A stretch of DNA of 64,000 bases from Thermonema rossianum DSM 10300 (GTDB lineage: Bacteria > Bacteroidota > Bacteroidia > Cytophagales > Thermonemataceae): NCBI RefSeq assembly GCF_000426825.1, contig NZ_AUGC01000005.1, forward strand, positions 124,001 to 188,000, in the 5' to 3' direction. The translations under genes and the position numbers were made by a program. Shown here piece after piece: positions 35,885 through 45,728 of this stretch; positions within the stretch are counted from its first letter, which is position 1, and the number at the start of each line of letters is the position of its first letter. The notes beneath the pieces are model-generated. The model saw only the letters and a program-made list of their open reading frames with translations, searched no databases and was not told the origin of the DNA.

Positions 35885-35958
35885 AAGCGTGCGTTTTAGG
35901 CAATGAACAGAATATGCATGAATGAATATATAAAAAATTTATGTTGCTACATCATATG

Positions 35959-37158
35959 CTAATCATTAAACGCACGATTAATTGATTCGTTAAGAATTTG
36001 AGCGGCCATTTCTATTTCTGCTTCGGTGATGGTGAGTGGGGGAGCAATGCGTATGGAATGGTTGTTGAATAAAAACCAATCGACAATAACACCGTTATGC
36101 AAGGCATGCCGGATGACTTCTTGCAGTATCTCCCATGAGCCTACGTCAACAGCCATCATGAGTCCTTTACGCCGGATCTCTTTAATGTGTGGATTGTGGC
36201 CCAATAGTTTTTCCAGCAGTTGCCCTTTTTGCTCTACTTCCGGCAATGCGTCTTTAATAATGTGAAGAGCAGCCAAACCTGCCGCACAGCTCAGAGGATG
36301 CCCGCCGAAGGTGGTGATATGCCCTAAGATAGGGTCGTGAGAAAGGGTGCGCATGATTTCTTGGGGTGCTATAAAAGCACCGAGGGGAAGACCGCCACCT
36401 AAGCTTTTGGCTGAGAGCAATATATCGGGGGTGGTGTGGTAGTGCTCCAGCGCCCACCAGGTGCCGGTGCGTCCCATGCCGGTTTGTATTTCATCGAAGA
36501 TAAGTAGTGCGCCGGTTTCTGTGCAACGCTTACGTAATTGTTTCATCCATTCTTGCCCGGGTATTTGAACGCCACACTCAGCGCGAATGGGCTCAATGAT
36601 AACAGCAGCGGTTTGGGAAGTAATTTTTTCTAAATCACTTTGACTTTCAATGTTGATATAATTCACAAAAGGCAATAACGGACGAAACGCACGTTTATAA
36701 GTTTCCTGACTTTGCAAAGACAAAGCGCCCTGGGTGGAGCCATGATAGGCATTTCTTGCTGCTATTATCTCAAAGCGGCCGGTATAACGCTTGGCTAACT
36801 TCATGGCGCCTTCTACCGCTTCGGCACCGGAATTGGTAAAATAAACGGTATTTAAAGAAGGGGGGAGGGTGTTTACGAGTGCTTGCGCAAAGGCAACCTG
36901 GGGGGCTTGCACATATTCACCATATACCATTGTGTGCAAGTGCTTCCGGGCTTGTTCGCAAATGGCTTGCACTATGGCAGGGTGACTGTGCCCTACATTA
37001 CTCACTGCAATGCCCGAAATGAGGTCTATATATCGTTTGCCTTGTGTATCATAGAGATAGACGCCTTCTGCACGTTCTATCTCAAGCAGGAGAGGGGCCG
37101 GGCTGGTTTGTGCAAGATGTTGTAAAAATAAAGCGCGGTAATTGGGTAAGTGTTTCAT
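35959..37158 (-). CDS. Class III PLP-dependent aminotransferase
   Basis: 399 aa. Fold type I, class III (AAT_III): 'GKRYIDLISGIAVSNVGHSHP', 'FTNSGAEAVEGAMKLAKRYTGR', 'LIFDEIQTGMGRTGTWWA' and PLP lysine K251 in 'ILLSAKSLGGGLPLGAF'. Members include acetylornithine, 4-aminobutyrate and ornithine aminotransferases. The length and the 'YHGSTQGALSLQ' segment fit acetylornithine/GABA-type enzymes, but the substrate cannot be decided. No arginine-synthesis gene is adjacent. Confidence 0.9.
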   Translation of the reverse strand: MKHLPNYRALFLQHLAQTSPAPLLLEIERAEGVYLYDTQGKRYIDLISGIAVSNVGHSHPAIVQAICEQARKHLHTMVYGEYVQAPQVAFAQALVNTLPPSLNTVYFTNSGAEAVEGAMKLAKRYTGRFEIIAARNAYHGSTQGALSLQSQETYKRAFRPLLPFVNYINIESQSDLEKITSQTAAVIIEPIRAECGVQIPGQEWMKQLRKRCTETGALLIFDEIQTGMGRTGTWWALEHYHTTPDILLSAKSLGGGLPLGAFIAPQEIMRTLSHDPILGHITTFGGHPLSCAAGLAALHIIKDALPEVEQKGQLLEKLLGHNPHIKEIRRKGLMMAVDVGSWEILQEVIRHALHNGVIVDWFLFNNHSIRIAPPLTITEAEIEMAAQILNESINRAFND

Positions 37159-37196
37159 TGCTATAGTTTTTAACTACTCTTTACTTGCAAAGTAAA

Positions 37197-37221
37197 GAAA
37201 AAGCCCTCATCTGAGAGGGCT
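37197..37221 (-). terminator. Rho-independent terminator
   Basis: Stem AGCCCTC (37202-37208) / GAGGGCT (37215-37221). On the minus strand it is followed by T's (plus-strand A-run at 37198-37202). It ends pdxH. Confidence 0.78.
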
Positions 37222-37249
37222 AAGCGATTGCCTTTATAAAAGAAGACCA

Positions 37250-37894
37250 TCAAGGCGACAGGCGCGCTATGCGCCATAAACCATTGTCTTCAAGGCGATA
37301 ACATATGCGGTCATGCAAACGATTGGGGCGCCCCTGCCAAAATTCAAAGTAGCCGGGCTCTACCATGTAACCGCCCCAATGAGGAGGACGTGGGATGATC
37401 TCGACCCCTTCATATTGTTTTTCTACTTCTGCTAAGCGTTTTTCAAGGAAATCACGTCCCGGAATCTCTTCGCTCTGCATAGACACCCAAGCCCCTATTT
37501 GAGAGCCACGCGGACGGCTATGGAAATACTCATCGGAAGCTGCCCCGGGCAGTTTCGACACCTTGCCTTCGATACGCACTTGCCGCTCCAGTTCTGCCCA
37601 AAAGAAAGTAAGCGACACCCAAGGTGTTTTTTCTATTTCTTTTCCTTTATGGCTCAGATAGTTTGTGAAGAAAACAAAACACCCTTCTTCTACACCTTTC
37701 AGCAGCACAATACGCCCCTTGGGGCGCTCGTCCAATCCAATAGTGCTGAGGTGCATGGCATTGGGCTCAAGTACTTCGGCATGCAAGGCTTCCTCAAACC
37801 ACTGCATGAACTGCTTGACAGGATCTTTGTTTACTTCATGCTCAGACAAGGAGCGACTGCTGTATTCTCTTCTGATAGAAGCTATTTTATCCAT
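37250..37894 (-). CDS. pdxH: Pyridoxamine 5'-phosphate oxidase
   Basis: 214 aa from MDKIASIRRE at 37894; a start at 37936 adds 14 unsuitable residues. This FMN enzyme oxidises pyridoxine or pyridoxamine 5'-phosphate to PLP. Signature regions are 'MHLSTIGLDERPKGRIVLLKG', 'FFTNYLSHKGKEIEKTPWVSLTFFW', 'RQVRIEGKVSKLP' and the C-terminal 'WQGRPNRLHDRICYR...GLWRIARLSP'. Length is normal. A perfect palindrome at 37917-37932 lies between this gene and the divergent DUF349 gene. Confidence 0.96.
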   Translation of the reverse strand: MDKIASIRREYSSRSLSEHEVNKDPVKQFMQWFEEALHAEVLEPNAMHLSTIGLDERPKGRIVLLKGVEEGCFVFFTNYLSHKGKEIEKTPWVSLTFFWAELERQVRIEGKVSKLPGAASDEYFHSRPRGSQIGAWVSMQSEEIPGRDFLEKRLAEVEKQYEGVEIIPRPPHWGGYMVEPGYFEFWQGRPNRLHDRICYRLEDNGLWRIARLSP

Positions 37895-37916
37895 AATTAT
37901 TAATTTTGTGTTAAAA

Positions 37917-37932
37917 TTGCTAAATTTAGCAA
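37917..37932. promoter_or_regulatory. 16-bp perfect palindrome in a divergent promoter region
   Basis: TTGCTAAATTTAGCAA is a perfect inverted repeat in the 77-bp space between pdxH (minus) and the DUF349 gene (plus). Its core TAAATTTA is one base from a TAnnTTTG -7 box on both strands, so it could be an operator or a shared promoter core. Confidence 0.45.
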
Positions 37933-37971
37933 GCATATAAAAGAGATTTCGTCATTTAAAAAACGAAGCGT

Positions 37972-39858
37972 ATGAATTACGAAGAGAAAAGCCCGAAAAT
38001 GGAGCAAACGGCTCATGAAGCCCCTCAGAGTCAAGAGGATGTGTTGACTAATGCAACTGAAAACCAAGAGGTGGAAGAAGAAATGGAAGAAGATGTGGAA
38101 CATGAAGAAGAGTTGCCGGAAGAAGATTATTCCACCTACTCTAAGGATGAGCTCTACGAAACATTGCGTGCAGCTCACCCGGTCAATAAATTATCAAAAG
38201 AAGAAGTAGAGCAGTACTATCGTCTGCTCACTAAAATAGAGCCTTTTTTCAAAGCCATCATTCAGGACGAGCGCGAGCAGGCCCTCGAGAAATACCTTGC
38301 CGATGGGGGCGAAGCCGATGGTTTTGAATATCGCTTGGATGAAAAAGCCAAGCACTTTTTCGAAATAGCCAAGGCACTCCGTCAGCGCCGCCAGGCCATC
38401 CGCCAGGAACTGCAGGAGGCTTTGCGCAATAACCTGAAACGCAAACAAGAGATATTGGACGAGTTGCGTCATGCGGTGGAAAGCATAGAGACGGAAGAGA
38501 CCATCCGGCAGGTAAAGCACCTGCAGGCAGAATGGCGCAAAACGGGACCCGTTCCCAAACGCTTCGCCCGCGACCTGTGGGCACGCTACAATGCACTCAT
38601 CGATATGTTCTACAACAACCTGTCTTTGTTCCATGAGTTGAAAGAACTGGACAGGAAGAAAAACCTGGAAGCTAAAGAGGAAATATGTGCTAAAATAGAG
38701 GCGCTGGTTGAATTGCCGGCCCGGGAGGCTTTCCGCCAATTGAAGGTGTTGCAGCAGGAGTACCGCCACATAGGACCGGTGCCACAAGAAGAAAAAGATA
38801 ACATATGGGAGCGCTACAAGAAAGCTGTCAATGCTATTTATGAAAAGCGCCGCCGTGAGGATGAGCTGTTTAAACAACAACTTCAGGAAAATCTTGCCAA
38901 GAAAAAAGCACTGGTAGAAAAGCTGACACCTTTTGCCGAGTTCGACTCGGACCGGATTAAAGAATGGAATGCCAAAACCGAGGAGATTAAAGCCATACAA
39001 AAAGAATGGGAGGAAATAGGTCCGGTGCCGCGCGAAGAGGGCAAGGAGGTGTCGAAGTCATTCTGGAGCAAGTTCAAGCAGTTCTTTAAGCGCAAAGGCG
39101 AGTTCTTCCACAAACTCGACGAAGAGCGCCAGCAACACTTGTTGAAGAAGCAAGAGCTTTTTGAAAAAGCAAAAGCCATCATAGAAGAAAGTACGGAAGA
39201 AACTATAGAAGAAGCAGCCAAGCAACTCAAAAAGCTGCAAGACGAGTGGCGAAAGATAGGCAGTGTGCCCGAAAAAGCCCGTAAGAAAATAGAAGAGGGC
39301 TTCCGTAAGCTGATGAATGACTTTTTCGATAAGCGCAGAGCCATTCATAGCAAAAAAGAAGAGGCTTTTGTTGAAAACTTGAAAAAGAAAGAAGCGCTCA
39401 TAGAGCAAATCAATGCACGCACTGAAGAGGTGCTGGCAAATGTGGAACCTGAAGATGAAGTAGAGCAGTGGATAGAAGCGTGGGTAGCCATTGGACATGT
39501 GCCCCGGAAAGACATATCGCGTATCCAGAATGCCTTTATTAAGGCTATGCATGAGCTGGTACAGCGCTTCCCCGGCTTAGATGAAGAAAGTCGCGAAGAG
39601 CTCGACTTGTCTATTACCATCCGTCTTGCCAAGCACAAGGCAGGCGGAGAACGCAAGCTGCGTCAAAAACGTAATCAAATCATGCATAAAATACGCAGCA
39701 TACGCGAGGAAATTGATACTTTGCGCAACAATATCGAATTTTTTGGTGAATCTTCAGAGGCTGCCAAGATGCGCGAAGCTTATGAAGAACGCATAGCCAA
39801 AGCTCAAGAGCAGCTGCATGTGCTTGAAAAGAAACTGGAGCTAATAGACAGTATATAA
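37972..39858 (+). CDS. DUF349 repeat protein, highly charged coiled-coil
   Basis: 628 aa, dominated by Lys/Glu heptads. An acidic N-terminal tail (about 1-55) precedes at least five DUF349 repeats of about 70 residues, each with a 'lq.eW..iGpVP' core: 'LQAEWRKTGPVPKRFARDLW', 'LQQEYRHIGPVPQEEKDNIW', 'IQKEWEEIGPVPREEGK', 'LQDEWRKIGSVPEKARKKI' and 'IEAWVAIGHVPRKDIS'. A C-terminal coiled coil follows. There is no signal peptide, so it is cytoplasmic. The role of the family is not established. Likely monocistronic, ended by a strong terminator. Confidence 0.92.
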   Translation: MNYEEKSPKMEQTAHEAPQSQEDVLTNATENQEVEEEMEEDVEHEEELPEEDYSTYSKDELYETLRAAHPVNKLSKEEVEQYYRLLTKIEPFFKAIIQDEREQALEKYLADGGEADGFEYRLDEKAKHFFEIAKALRQRRQAIRQELQEALRNNLKRKQEILDELRHAVESIETEETIRQVKHLQAEWRKTGPVPKRFARDLWARYNALIDMFYNNLSLFHELKELDRKKNLEAKEEICAKIEALVELPAREAFRQLKVLQQEYRHIGPVPQEEKDNIWERYKKAVNAIYEKRRREDELFKQQLQENLAKKKALVEKLTPFAEFDSDRIKEWNAKTEEIKAIQKEWEEIGPVPREEGKEVSKSFWSKFKQFFKRKGEFFHKLDEERQQHLLKKQELFEKAKAIIEESTEETIEEAAKQLKKLQDEWRKIGSVPEKARKKIEEGFRKLMNDFFDKRRAIHSKKEEAFVENLKKKEALIEQINARTEEVLANVEPEDEVEQWIEAWVAIGHVPRKDISRIQNAFIKAMHELVQRFPGLDEESREELDLSITIRLAKHKAGGERKLRQKRNQIMHKIRSIREEIDTLRNNIEFFGESSEAAKMREAYEERIAKAQEQLHVLEKKLELIDSI

Positions 39859-39883
39859 GCACCGACTTTCAGGCAGGCTTTTT

Positions 39884-39923
39884 AAAAAGAGAGACCGGCA
39901 TTCGCCCGGCCTCTCTTTTTTTT
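39884..39923 (+). terminator. Rho-independent terminator
   Basis: Stem AAAAAGAGAG-a-CCGG / CCGG-c-CTCTCTTTTT with a short loop and eight T's, directly behind the DUF349 gene. It also lies at the 3' end of the convergent gene at 39931. Confidence 0.85.
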
Positions 39924-39930
39924 GTGTGTT

Positions 39931-40635
39931 TTACATGTCAAAATAAGGAAAGACCTTTGCCGTTTTTATACTACCATCTGCCAAGTTGTATAATTTGGCT
40001 TTAAACCGGTACATATCTCCGGGATGAAGGCTTTTAATTATCCTATATCTATCGTCCATATATGAAAAAGAGATATTTTTTACTCTGACTACCTGTCCGG
40101 AATCGTTGTATCCGACGATGACCACTGCCGGATACTGACAGGCTACTGTGCCGGTGGCTTTATATGTCCCCGTAATTTGAAAATCATTGCCGGTGCGCTC
40201 AATATGCAGGTCCTCTATTTTGGCTGCCATGGGCGGTTGTTTGTCATACAAACGACCGGTAGCTTTAAGTTTGCAATAACCAAAAGTACCACTTAGTTTT
40301 TTCTTGTCTCTTGTTCTTTCGAACGGCGCCGTTTCATTGGGTGCAATCACATCCAAAGCCGCATAAGTTTCGTCTGTCGCCAAGGTGCCCGCATCACGCG
40401 CTGTGAACCTGTCCACCCCCAGAGGCTTGCCATTCTTATCGAAATACTCTATCGTGATTTTTACCTCGCCCAAGTAAGAGGTGAAGGTGTTTTTCACTTC
40501 CCCCAATATTTTGATATATTCGCCTTCATCTATCACTGACCATTGCAAGATATTTACCTCTTGCCTGTTCTGTGCTTTTGCCACGCTACAAGACAAAAAC
40601 ACACAAAGAATAATTAAAAAGCCGTTTTTTTGCAT
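39931..40635 (-). CDS. Secreted protein with an FxLYD-like domain
   Basis: 234 aa from MQKNGFLIIL at 40635. Signal peptide with cleavage near AKAQ. The first domain ('YIKILGEVKNTFTSYLGEVKITIEYFDKNGKPLGVDRFTARDAG...DETYAAL', with 'PNETAPFER') matches the FxLYD pattern, an Ig-like fold common in secreted bacterial proteins. A second, similar beta domain follows ('DFQITGTYKATGTVACQYPAVVIVGYNDSGQVVRVKNISF'). Exported; function unknown. Divergent from mscS. Confidence 0.78.
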   Translation of the reverse strand: MQKNGFLIILCVFLSCSVAKAQNRQEVNILQWSVIDEGEYIKILGEVKNTFTSYLGEVKITIEYFDKNGKPLGVDRFTARDAGTLATDETYAALDVIAPNETAPFERTRDKKKLSGTFGYCKLKATGRLYDKQPPMAAKIEDLHIERTGNDFQITGTYKATGTVACQYPAVVIVGYNDSGQVVRVKNISFSYMDDRYRIIKSLHPGDMYRFKAKLYNLADGSIKTAKVFPYFDM

Positions 40636-40724
40636 GTTTTTACTTTTTTTGTTATCAATACAGTACATGTACGATGTAGTGAAAAGAATAGTTTAATTAT
40701 TCAAAACTAAAAACGAGAATTTGT

Positions 40725-41549
40725 ATGAATTTGAACATTGAAGAAATTTTACGCACCCTTACTACGGCTGCCAAAGAGTTTGCCCCTCGTTTCTTGGGCG
40801 CACTTGTCGTATTAATTATCGGTTGGCAGCTTATCAGAATCGGACGACGTTATATAAAAAAGTACCTCGAATCGAGCAAGATAGACCCCACCGTTAAACC
40901 TTTCCTGGAGACAGTCATCATCATTACACTGAAAGTGTTGCTTTTGGTAAGTGTGGTTTCTATGCTGGGGATTGCCACCACTTCTATACTTACCATGCTG
41001 GGGGCGGCAGGCGTGGCGGTAGGCCTGGCACTGCAAGGAAGCCTTTCCAATTTGGCAGGTGGTATATTGATACTTATTATCCGTCCTTTCAAAGTGGGGG
41101 ACACCATCGAGGCGCAAGGGGTTTTAGGTGTTGTACAAGAAATTCAAATATTCAACACCTACATAAAGACCTTTGACAACAAGGTGGTTATTTTGCCCAA
41201 TGCCAACTTGTCGAACGGTAATATCATTAATTATTCCCGTGAACCCATTCGCCGGGTAGATATGACCTTTACCTGCGGTTATGATGATGACTTTAAAAAA
41301 GCCAAACAATTGCTTCAAGAAATTGTAGAGAATCACCCTTTGGTTTTAAAGGACCCGGCACCAAACGTGTTTCTACAGCAACTGGGCGACAGCGCACTGC
41401 ATTTTGCGGTACGCCCGTGGTGTAAAACAGAAGACTATTGGACCGTGTATTCGCAGATTCATGAGGCAGTGAAAGAACGCTTCGACCGGGAAGGTATCAG
41501 TATCCCTTACCCTCAAAGAGACGTGCATTTGTATCAAGTAAGCAAATAA
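40725..41549 (+). CDS. mscS: Small-conductance mechanosensitive channel (MscS family)
   Basis: 274 aa. Three N-terminal helices; the pore helix TM3 is the Gly/Ala-rich 'MLGAAGVAVGLALQGSLSNLAGGILILIIRPFKVGDTIE'. The beta domain 'VVQEIQIFNTYIKTFDNKVVILPNANLSNGNIINYS' and the alpha-beta C-terminus follow. Length and architecture match E. coli MscS (286 aa). It releases solutes during osmotic downshock. Confidence 0.95.
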   Translation: MNLNIEEILRTLTTAAKEFAPRFLGALVVLIIGWQLIRIGRRYIKKYLESSKIDPTVKPFLETVIIITLKVLLLVSVVSMLGIATTSILTMLGAAGVAVGLALQGSLSNLAGGILILIIRPFKVGDTIEAQGVLGVVQEIQIFNTYIKTFDNKVVILPNANLSNGNIINYSREPIRRVDMTFTCGYDDDFKKAKQLLQEIVENHPLVLKDPAPNVFLQQLGDSALHFAVRPWCKTEDYWTVYSQIHEAVKERFDREGISIPYPQRDVHLYQVSK

Positions 41550-41601
41550 GGTATAACTTTTGCTTTCTTTTATACGTTTACAAAGGCAGAAGTCCAAAAA
41601 T

Positions 41602-41958
41602 ATGAGAGGATATATAAAGTCAATCGCCGGGATACTGTTTGTTTGTGTTTTGTTATTGAATGGGGCTTGTGCCAAGCGGTGTCAAGTCAGCGGATGTATG
41701 ATTGTTGATGACCACACGCATTTCTTCGGTGCAGAAAATGCCCAAGACGGCAGCCTGATTGACCGTTCCAATGTTGAAAGCAAGGACTTAAAGGTGTATA
41801 GTGGCACCGTTTGGTGGCGCAGGTTGTTCAAAAAAACTCACCGTACCGATGAAGGCAAGCGTTATAAAGTCTTTGATAAAGAAAAACATACCGGCTTAGA
41901 CAAAAAACGTATCAATAAAATATCCTTAAAAAAACAAAAAGGCGGCTTTGACAAATAA
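41602..41958 (+). CDS. Small hypothetical lipoprotein
   Basis: 118 aa from MRGYIKSIAG at 41602. Signal peptide with lipobox NGAC. The mature part has Cys residues close to the lipidated one (KRCQVSGCMIVDDHTHF), then a basic C-terminus with several Lys-rich stretches. No family recognised. It lies 52 bp downstream of mscS on the same strand and is followed by its own terminator. Confidence 0.7.
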   Translation: MRGYIKSIAGILFVCVLLLNGACAKRCQVSGCMIVDDHTHFFGAENAQDGSLIDRSNVESKDLKVYSGTVWWRRLFKKTHRTDEGKRYKVFDKEKHTGLDKKRINKISLKKQKGGFDK

Positions 41959-41977
41959 GCCCCGCCTTACAGAATAG

Positions 41978-42012
41978 AAGGGCTGTTTTGATAGGAAAAA
42001 CAGCCCTTTTTT
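41978..42012 (+). terminator. Rho-independent terminator
   Basis: 12-bp perfect stem AAGGGCTGTTTT / AAAACAGCCCTT with a 7-nt loop and a T-run, 20 bp past the small lipoprotein gene. Confidence 0.87.
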
Positions 42013-42066
42013 CGTATCTTGCCCCAGTTTTGACCGTTTTAAGCAGAGTTTTAAAAGAATGTTTCT

Positions 42067-44571
42067 ATGAATGAGCAACCCAATATTATTCCAATTAATA
42101 TAGAAGACGAAATGCGCACCGCTTACATCGACTACTCTATGTCGGTGATTGTGTCGCGCGCCTTGCCGGATGTACGTGATGGGCTTAAACCGGTGCATCG
42201 TCGTGTGTTGTACGGTATGGCAGAGCTGGGCTTGTATCATAATAAGCCCTATAAAAAATCGGCGCGTATCGTTGGTGAGGTGTTGGGGAAATATCACCCT
42301 CATGGTGACGCCTCCGTTTATGATACTATGGTGCGTATGGCGCAAGATTGGTCTTTGCGTTACCCGCTGGTTGACGGACAAGGCAACTTCGGTTCAATAG
42401 ACGGGGATTCGCCCGCCGCCATGCGTTATACCGAAGCCCGTCTCAAGCGAATTGCGGAAGAGTTATTGGCAGACATCAACAAAGATACCGTTGATTTTCA
42501 GCCTAACTTTGACGATTCCTTGCAAGAACCCACCGTATTGCCTGCTAAAATACCCAACCTGTTGATGAACGGCGCTTCCGGTATTGCCGTGGGCATGGCT
42601 ACCAATATGGCCCCTCATAACTTGACTGAGCTGGTAAATGGTATTTTGGCTTATATAGACAACCCGGATATTACCATTGATGAGCTAATCAAATACATAC
42701 CTGCGCCGGACTTTCCTACCGGAGGCGTTATTTACGGTTACAAAGGTGTGAAATCTGCTTACAAGACCGGCAAAGGACGTGTAGTCATCCGTGCACGTGC
42801 CGAAATAGAAGAAACTAAATCCGGAAAACAACAGATTGTGGTTACCGAAATCCCCTATATGGTAAACAAAGCGTCGATGATTGAAAAAACGGCGCAGCTT
42901 ATTAATGATAAAGTGATTGATGGGATTTCGGATCTGCGTGACGAGTCGGACCGTCAAGGATTGCGCATTGTATATGAACTCAAGCAAGGGGCTATTCCGC
43001 AAGTAGTGCTGAACAACCTGTTTAAGCACACCCAACTGCAGTCTTCATTTAGCATTAACAATGTGGCTTTGGTGAAGGGACGTCCGGTTGTGCTTAATCT
43101 GAAGGACTTGATTTATCACTTCGTAGAGCACCGCCATGAGGTGGTTGTGCGCCGTACACGTTACGACTTGAATGAAGCGGAAAAGCGCATTCATATTTTA
43201 AAAGGCTATTTAATAGCACTTGACCACCTGGATGAAGTCATTCAGCTGATTCGAGAGGCTATAGACCCTGAAACAGCCAAGCAGCAGCTAATGGAGCGTT
43301 TTGGCTTGTCGGATGTTCAAGCAAAAGCCATATTGGATATGCGTTTGCAGCGCCTGACCGGACTGGAACGTAACAAAATTGTAGAGGAGCATAACAAAGT
43401 AGCCGCACAAATAGAAGAGCTGAAAGCCATCCTGGAGGATAAAAGCAAGCGCATGGCCATCATCAAAGAAGAGTTGCTTGAAATTCAGCAAAAGTATGGT
43501 GATGAGCGTCGTACCGGCATCGTGCACGCTGCAGGCGACATATCTATAGAGGACATGATCCCCGATGAAGCAATGGTGATTACCGTTTCGCATCAGGGAT
43601 ATATTAAACGAACCCCCCTTACCGAGTACAGAACGCAAAGCCGTGGCGGCGTGGGCGCAAAAGGTGTATCCACCAAAGACGATGACTTTACAGAACATCT
43701 TTTTGTAGCCTCCAACCATAACTACCTGCTTATCTTTACTGAATTTGGTAAGGTCTATTGGTTAAAAGTGTATCAAATACCGGAAGGAAGTAAAACATCG
43801 AAAGGACGTGCCATCCAGAATCTGATTCAAATTGAACCGGAAGATAAAATCCGGGCTATTTTGAATGTGCCCAGTCTTGAAGACGAAGATTACATAAATA
43901 ATCATTACGTGGTGATGTGTACAGAGCAGGGCACTATAAAGAAAACTGTGCTGGAGGCTTATTCCCGTCCACGCCAAACCGGTATTAATGCGATTAACAT
44001 CATAGAAGGCGACCGCCTCTTGGATGTGGAAATTACCGATGGGGATGCCCACATCATTATTGCTACGCGCGAGGGGCAAGCCATCCATTTCCATGAATCG
44101 GAAGTGCGCCCCATGGGACGCACCGCCACCGGTGTTCGAGGTATCTCGCTTGCAGATGGAGATACGGTGATAGGTATGGTCTGTGTGGCAAGCGAAGACG
44201 AAGACCTGCTGGTGGTTTCGGAAAAAGGATATGGCAAACGCTCAAAAGTAAGTGACTACCGGATTACCCGGCGCGGCGGTAAAGGCGTACGTACTATGAA
44301 TATTACCGAAAAAACCGGAAAACTGGTAGGAATAAAAGCCGTAGAAGATGATGATGAAATTATGATTATCAATAAATCAGGCATTACCATACGAATGCGT
44401 GTGAGCGATATTCGTGTAATGGGGCGCGCCACTCAGGGCGTTCGACTCATCAAGTTGACCAAAAAAGATGCAATATCATCTATTGCAAAAGTTGATAAAG
44501 ATAACGAAGATGAGGAAAATGCATCTGAAGTGGCAAATAATGACGTTAATACAGAGGATTCAGTAGAATAA
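42067..44571 (+). CDS. gyrA: DNA gyrase subunit A
   Basis: 834 aa. Type IIA topoisomerase breakage-reunion subunit with DNA-cleaving Tyr121 in '[10 protein letters not shown]'. The N-terminal '[37 protein letters not shown]' is canonical. The six-bladed C-terminal beta-pinwheel carries a GyrA-box-like '[11 protein letters not shown]'. The E. coli Ser83 equivalent in '[10 protein letters not shown]' is Ala82, and the Asp87 equivalent is kept (Asp86). The acidic C-terminal tail is usual. It lies 24 bp upstream of a TPR protein gene, probably one transcript. Confidence 0.96.
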   Translation: MNEQPNIIPINIEDEMRTAYIDYSMSVIVSRALPDVRDGLKPVHRRVLYGMAELGLYHNKPYKKSARIVGEVLGKYHPHGDASVYDTMVRMAQDWSLRYPLVDGQGNFGSIDGDSPAAMRYTEARLKRIAEELLADINKDTVDFQPNFDDSLQEPTVLPAKIPNLLMNGASGIAVGMATNMAPHNLTELVNGILAYIDNPDITIDELIKYIPAPDFPTGGVIYGYKGVKSAYKTGKGRVVIRARAEIEETKSGKQQIVVTEIPYMVNKASMIEKTAQLINDKVIDGISDLRDESDRQGLRIVYELKQGAIPQVVLNNLFKHTQLQSSFSINNVALVKGRPVVLNLKDLIYHFVEHRHEVVVRRTRYDLNEAEKRIHILKGYLIALDHLDEVIQLIREAIDPETAKQQLMERFGLSDVQAKAILDMRLQRLTGLERNKIVEEHNKVAAQIEELKAILEDKSKRMAIIKEELLEIQQKYGDERRTGIVHAAGDISIEDMIPDEAMVITVSHQGYIKRTPLTEYRTQSRGGVGAKGVSTKDDDFTEHLFVASNHNYLLIFTEFGKVYWLKVYQIPEGSKTSKGRAIQNLIQIEPEDKIRAILNVPSLEDEDYINNHYVVMCTEQGTIKKTVLEAYSRPRQTGINAINIIEGDRLLDVEITDGDAHIIIATREGQAIHFHESEVRPMGRTATGVRGISLADGDTVIGMVCVASEDEDLLVVSEKGYGKRSKVSDYRITRRGGKGVRTMNITEKTGKLVGIKAVEDDDEIMIINKSGITIRMRVSDIRVMGRATQGVRLIKLTKKDAISSIAKVDKDNEDEENASEVANNDVNTEDSVE

Positions 44572-44595
44572 ATTTCAAATAAAAGTCAAACAACC

Positions 44596-45651
44596 ATGAA
44601 AAGAACCGTTTTATCTATCTTTTTCCTTATTGCAGGGATTTTGGCTGCATATGCACAAGGCGGCCTGGGCAATGCCATCATGGCATATGAAGCCGGCAAG
44701 TTAGACCAAGCCAAGGCGGCTATAGATGAGGCTATCAAGCATCCCAAGGCAAGTACCAAGTCTAAAACTTGGTACTACTATGGTAAAATATATGCGGGCA
44801 TAGCTTCTGACCCTACCGGCTTGTTCGTGAACTTAGACAAAGATGCTACTTTCAAAGCCTATGAAGGCTTTAAAAAAGCCATGGAGCTGGAGCCGGAGAA
44901 AAAAGGTTATTATGATGATGCCAAGGCAGAGATGGAGCAATTATATGCCATCGCTTTGAATCGCGCTGTCTCTTTCTATCAAGAACAAGACATTGATAAT
45001 GCGCTGAAAAACCTTGAGCTTTCATTAAGCATTCAACCTAAAGATACCACGGCGCTTATTTACTCTGCCGCCATGGCATATGAGGCTGATCAAAAAGATA
45101 AATATGTTACTTACACCAAGCGCTTTTTGGAATTGGACGATGTTCCTTATGAAAAAAAAGCGGAGCATTACTATAACTTGATTTTGGTGCTCTACGGTGA
45201 AATGAAGAAGCCCGAAGAAGCTATTGCCATAGCTGAAATGGGCTTGAAAGAAAATCCGAAAGATGCACGTCTTTACGAGCTGATAGCAGCCATCTATGAT
45301 GAACAAGGGGAAACAGACAAAGCGCTGGAATATTACACGAAAGGGGCAGAGTTATTCCCTGATAATTTTGTGTTGAATGCCAATACCGGCTTTGCTTATT
45401 ATAACAAGGCAGTGGAAGTAGCAGAAGAGGTAGAGAGCATGGACAGCAGCTTGAAAAAGTCAGAAGTAGAAGCCAAGCTAAAACAGATGGATGAGCTTTT
45501 GAAAACTGCTTTGCCTTATTTAGAGCGTGCCCACCAAGCCAAGCCGGACAATAAAGACGTGATTTCCCTTTTGGCTAAGATTTACTACCGTTTAAAAATG
45601 GAAGACAAGGGGAAAGCAATGGATGCCAAATTAAAGGCATTAGGCAACTAA
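44596..45651 (+). CDS. Secreted TPR protein
   Basis: 351 aa. Signal peptide (cleavage near AYAQGG). Repeated 34-residue TPR helices run through the whole protein: 'IMAYEAGKLDQAKAAIDEAIKHP', 'ALNRAVSFYQEQDIDNALKNLELSLSIQP', 'KALEYYTKGAELFPDNFVLNANTGFAYYNKA' and 'ALPYLERAHQAKPDNKDVISLLAKIYY'. It should be a periplasmic or envelope protein-interaction scaffold; the partner is unknown. Directly follows gyrA and ends at a strong terminator. Confidence 0.9.
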   Translation: MKRTVLSIFFLIAGILAAYAQGGLGNAIMAYEAGKLDQAKAAIDEAIKHPKASTKSKTWYYYGKIYAGIASDPTGLFVNLDKDATFKAYEGFKKAMELEPEKKGYYDDAKAEMEQLYAIALNRAVSFYQEQDIDNALKNLELSLSIQPKDTTALIYSAAMAYEADQKDKYVTYTKRFLELDDVPYEKKAEHYYNLILVLYGEMKKPEEAIAIAEMGLKENPKDARLYELIAAIYDEQGETDKALEYYTKGAELFPDNFVLNANTGFAYYNKAVEVAEEVESMDSSLKKSEVEAKLKQMDELLKTALPYLERAHQAKPDNKDVISLLAKIYYRLKMEDKGKAMDAKLKALGN

Positions 45652-45683
45652 AAGGAATCAAGGTAAAAGTTATAAATACAGAA

Positions 45684-45708
45684 GGGGGCTCAATGAGCCC
45701 CCTTTTTA
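45684..45708 (+). terminator. Rho-independent terminator
   Basis: 8-bp stem GGGGGCTC / GAGCCCCC with an AAT loop, then five T's. Ends the gyrA-TPR unit and faces the convergent thiolase gene. Confidence 0.88.
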
Positions 45709-45728
45709 TTGTGCCATTGTCTGTGGTT

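Noticed and set aside
38194-39000. 268-aa minus-strand frame opposite the DUF349 gene
   Set aside because: Leu/Phe-rich complement of Lys/Glu-rich coiled-coil codons, a classic artefact.
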